Source: Chondrilla cf. caribensis (lineage: Eukaryota > Porifera > Demospongiae > Chondrillida > Chondrillidae). From it: 64,000 bases of DNA. Position 1 is the first letter of the stretch; every line of letters starts with the position of its first letter. The notes beneath the pieces are model-generated. The model was not told the DNA's origin and searched no databases. It saw only the letters and a list, made by a program, of their open reading frames with translations. Both the position numbers and the translations under genes were made by a program. Shown here piece after piece: positions 60,504-64,000 of this stretch. Where the stretch lies: assembly GCA_964020155.1 (NCBI GenBank), contig OZ026567.1:497382-561381 (forward strand). The letters are read 5' to 3'.

Positions 60504-62248
60504 GAGCGTGTGCATTTGCCGGCTTCGCGAGACCCAAAAACCGGAAATCGGCCATTTTGGTGCACAACCTGTAGAATTCTTCAATGGCGTCCAGCGCGAA
60601 GTTGTCCCTTTACGGCGAAATAGTATACTCCCTGATGCGAAAATTCGGTACCTGCAGTACCTACAACTATTTTCTGGTAGTGATCGTTTTTCTCGTTATT
60701 GTTTGAGAACCAAGCAGGCGTTCTTCCACCCGTTGATGCAAGTGAAATCTTGTCCTACTTGGTTCTTCCATCGATACTCCATACAACACAGCGTAGTATA
60801 AAGTATTTATGATTCTTCAGATGATTTATCTCAGCTTTCGGGTCAACTGTAGAATACGATCACGGTTGACACCCGTGTCTTAAAGTAACAGTTGTGGTTT
60901 GGTTTTAGGGTTAGGGTTGGTTTTAATTATGGTTTAGTTTATTAAGCGCCCGGTACTTTGATCGTATTTTACAGTTGATCCCAGCTTTCAAGTACATTTA
61001 TTAGGTGGGGCATTTTCCCACGATAGAATCACCTGAAATCCTATGAAGTGTCACCAATGACAGGGCATAGCAATTTGAAGTACAACCTCTTTCTACTTGG
61101 TTCTAATATTGCATTCCAACACATCAAGTGTGTCACAATACAATACCGCAAGCACCGCAAGGGTTCGGTTTGTATTATCTATGGTAGAACAAGAGGGACA
61201 ACAACCACAGCTCCGCCAAACTGTTCAGTTATGAAATACTGGGATATTCTGTTATGCCTGTGAGATTGCTTACAATCTGGGGTAAGGTGTAAGTTAATTT
61301 TTGAGTGTGTGGGGGGGGGGACATGACATCGAAGCCCGGCTTCGATGTCTATGGTCAAAAAAGTCCACTAATACATCATCACCCCTATTACTGTGGTACT
61401 GAGGATAAATTTGTAACACAAAACATGACAATGTAAAATCAGCTCTATTCCCATCCTTCGTAATGGAGAATACTCTTATCATTGAGCTATTAATATTGTT
61501 GCCATGTTCACAAGGGTGCAGTCTGTCCTGCATGAATCGCTGATTATTCAATGACCATTACAAATAACCAATTTACTGGGTATTACAATAATCAAAGATC
61601 ATTAGGAACTGAACAAGCCAACATTGTCCTATAATAATATTTTATTTATAATAATTCATTTTTAAATTACTACAATCAGGTTACATACGCACCACACTAG
61701 TTCAAGATGGTTACAAAGAACAAGTACAGGTTGATGTGCACCTTCATGGACACATCACTCCTGATGGTCTTATGCACTAATACAAGTCGTGCCTTTGCTT
61801 TGGATTCTTTCCCTTTTCTCCCTTAGCGAAAAGCATATCAAATGAAACTCTTTGTTCACTATTCGAGCGATTTCAGCAGGTTTTTCACCGCATTCCGCTA
61901 CTACGGCTACTAGTTCATCCATTTCCACCAGAGATAGGCTTTTTCAATGTATTTCACTTGGGTTGGTGGTGGAGGGCTTTACAATACGACCAACAAGTTC
62001 TTCGTATTGGCCTATCTGATTGTAGTTACCGTCTTGCTCCGAGTGGCAAATCCAGTTATGCGGAAGTCCGATCCTTTCATTCTGCAGGAATACGATAAAA
62101 CGAAACGTCCTTGCCCCTGTCTGATTTCTTTGAGCATCCGAATACAATGCAAATCCTCGTGAAGCTAAAAATATCAATGACCACTGTAATGTTGGTTGTG
62201 CACCAAAATGGCCGCCAATGCTAAGCCACGCCCAATGCACACGCTCTA
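60502..62248. mobile_element. 1.74-kb TA-flanked DNA element
   Basis: Starts gagcgtgtgcatt at 60504 and ends with the reverse complement (aatgcacacgctc) at 62246, inside TA duplications. Subterminal inverted repeats (cggccattttggtgcacaac) continue the similarity with spacer differences. The site is continuous in other D blocks (for example near 23960). The interior has short frames on both strands (60508-60801 plus; 61944-62240 minus), a g10 tract at 61310 and a small hairpin at 61325-61349. No transposase is recognisable, so it is probably a non-autonomous derivative. Confidence 0.75.
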
Positions 62249-62803
62249 TACGTGTGCGCGTTAATAGTCGTTATTCCCCGTTAAGGAGTACGAACAATTG
62301 CAAAAAGTTTGCGTAGGTAGGTTATTGAGCGCGTCTGTGGTCGAGGTTAACATTCTGAAGCTGCTATATAGTGGTCTATTGAGTAGTCCAGAATCTTAAA
62401 TTCGATTTTTTTTTTTGATATATTCTTTGTATACACAAGTCTCCGTCGAGGTACGTAAGTAGCTTGTATCTGTGATTGATTAGTGAAGCCATTCAGTCGA
62501 TATTAGCCGATTCAGTACGACTCAAGATTGAGTGTGTGATATTAATATTTATCGTTTATATAACTAAGTTAACTACCTTCGAATTCTGCTTTATTTCATA
62601 CACAGTCGGAAAGCTTAAGATCGAATCTTTGGATATTCCCCGTGAACGGCAGTGGATCTTCGAAATTCGATGAGGTAAGTATCTTGCGTGTGTGATTACT
62701 CCCGTCGTACCGTTGAAACATAGATCATCTCATCGTGCTTGTATGACTGGGGTGATACACATGTCAATGACCGCGGTCCAGGCGCTGCAGATGATTCCGT
62801 ATC
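62249..62803 (+). promoter_or_regulatory. Block D copy 8, right part, and end of the duplicated array
   Basis: The gtgcgcgttaatagtcg core, a first donor region disturbed by an insertion (gag/gtacgtaagt, about 62451) and a second GAG/GTAAGT near 62675. Similarity to the other units stops at about 62803, where cgtatc is followed by unique sequence. Confidence 0.5.
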
Positions 62804-62847
62804 AATAGTACAATTAGCATAGTTAGGGTTACCAATGAAAAAAATCG

Positions 62848-63057
62848 ATGATCATAGAATTAGTTCTAATTTGCATCGTAGGTGCTACATTGCTAGCTGC
62901 ATTCAGTGGTGTACACCGTTTAATGATGCGACGTTCCTTCGTCGAATTATTCACAATAAACTACCACTATCGCCTTTTCGACGGCCATATTTTTAAAGCA
63001 CAATTCAACGAAAGGATGAATAAGTTTGAAACTCTGCACATAAGAAGAGCATCATAG
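62848..63057 (+). CDS. Short hydrophobic ORF, unrecognised
   Basis: 69 codons starting MIIELVLICIVGATLLAAF, a strong signal-anchor-like segment, then a basic tail. It begins about 45 bp after the array ends. No splice signals, homologous copy or family recognised; it may be chance. Confidence 0.2.
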   Translation: MIIELVLICIVGATLLAAFSGVHRLMMRRSFVELFTINYHYRLFDGHIFKAQFNERMNKFETLHIRRAS

Positions 63058-63620
63058 TGGCTACATAACCTGGAGGTAACCGTTCGAAAGGATTAAGATT
63101 ATTTGAAATGGTGGCTTAATATTCCGACCGCAATCGACGGAAGACCACACAATTGTTAACACAGCATCGCAATGGAAGTACACGCGACATTGCTCCTAAA
63201 TGTGCAAGATAGGGCATCGATGGTCTACTTGGAGGCAGAGCATGACAAACCTGCAAGGTCTCTAACCATGTGAACGGACGACATTTATGGAAAAAGACAT
63301 GTAGATTAAGGGAACAAGAACGGGAAGGGTAAACCTCGCATACCTTCGAAATGTTTGAGATGGAAAAGTTGTTGTCAGTTATTAATTCAAGAATTTAAAC
63401 TGATACTACAATCAACGCCAATCATTTTGGGGTGGAATGGCAGACATTTTAGGTTACGTAGTCGGTTAACACGTGATTTGATTTTGCGCTAAATGTAAAC
63501 CGGTAAACTTGAATAGCTATAGAATTCCGACAAAAGGTACGCTCGTCTTTATTCTATATATCTAAACCGACGATTATTCAGTGTGTAGTGTTAACAATGC
63601 GAGCATTAATGTACAGATAA
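63058..63620. other. No gene seen
   Basis: Unique sequence beyond the array without repeated blocks or supported exons. Confidence 0.4.
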
Positions 63621-63624
63621 TACC

Positions 63625-63846
63625 ATGTTTGACATCTCTGCCTGGAGAGCAGCCATTGGTTCCTGGTATTTCGTGCATTCAGTAAAGCACAGTTGTTTTC
63701 ACAACTATCAAGGCTCAGTTCTGGAATACAGTTTGGTGCTTGTCTGCATTTTGAGTCTACTGCTGATTGGGGGAATAGAGAGCAATCCCGGCCCTGTTTT
63801 ACGTAGTATATGTTACCATTATATCATATTATCATCATTATGGTAG
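63625..63846 (+). CDS. Fragment with 2A-like motif, probably a non-LTR retrotransposon 5' end
   Basis: A 73-codon frame containing a hydrophobic stretch followed by LLLIGGIESNPGP. The C-terminal NPGP and preceding IES match the 2A-like ribosome-skipping consensus D(V/I)ExNPGP, except for Gly in place of Asp. A hydrophobic run plus ExNPGP is common at the N-terminus of animal non-LTR retrotransposon polyproteins. The frame stops 18 residues later, and no reverse transcriptase follows within the window. Confidence 0.4.
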   Translation: MFDISAWRAAIGSWYFVHSVKHSCFHNYQGSVLEYSLVLVCILSLLLIGGIESNPGPVLRSICYHYIILSSLW

Positions 63847-64000
63847 TTACCTTGACTCATACAAGTCCTCATACGCATTGCTTGGCTAAAATCCCACCTG
63901 TGCATACTGGATTGCGAAATAACATGACAAATTCAAAATGGCTGGCGTAAACCTCCGCATATTAATCGTTCGTCTGCCTTCGCATTTAATCATCACTTGT

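Overview
This is a eukaryotic, animal-type genomic window. Genes are split by GT-AG introns, and the proteins combine metazoan signalling modules: ubiquitin, ROCO-type GTPase (Roc-COR), Death domain and CARD. The mix, together with dense small repeats, MITEs and expanded multidomain innate-immunity-like genes, suggests an early-branching invertebrate. A demosponge is my best guess, but that is inference and no single sequence proves it.

Layout. The window is dominated by a diverged tandem and segmental duplication. The repeating unit is: a 5' block with two splice-donor-ending segments (probable promoter plus non-coding first exons); an intergenic stretch with conserved filler blocks and a 13-bp minisatellite; one very large coding exon (degenerate ubiquitin, 2-5 ubiquitin or ubiquitin-like repeats, Roc-COR GTPase); two short exons (linker, helical region); a Death-domain exon; and a conserved 3'UTR. 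Units are at about 0.96-6.14 kb (gene 1), 9.0-13.6 kb (gene 2), 41.7-46.9 kb (gene 3) and 50.5-55.7 kb (gene 4, with two 4-bp frameshifting insertions). A fifth unit at 26.3-30.0 kb has a ubiquitin array and a Death exon but no GTPase.

From 30.8 to 38.5 kb lies a different but related cluster. It holds a small predicted membrane protein, a broken copy of an uncharacterised helical domain (called X here) with a ubiquitin-like exon, and a probable CARD-X-polyubiquitin gene whose last residues form a CaaX prenylation box (CSMM).

Mobile DNA. A 5.94-kb transposon (14379-20316) has perfect 73-bp terminal inverted repeats and a 9-11 bp target duplication. Its two intact convergent genes encode a 995-aa ten-exon transposase (DUF6589-like) and a 446-aa RecQ-type helicase. 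A paralogous empty site is present at 56.46 kb. This architecture fits the helicase-bearing Academ lineage (AcademH). A 1.74-kb TA-flanked element (60504-62246), a 199-bp TA MITE (22149-22347), a 49-bp foldback insertion (48242-48290), two short non-LTR-like tails and several palindromes complete the mobile content. Paralogous uninterrupted copies inside the window allow several insertions to be delimited exactly.

How the genes may work together (inference): polyubiquitin is genetically fused to Death/CARD and GTPase modules, and many internal Gly-Gly junctions are eroded. The products could be pre-built linear ubiquitin scaffolds linked to death-fold signalling, some of them membrane-anchored. 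This resembles immune-receptor or adaptor logic, and I do not recognise it as a described system.
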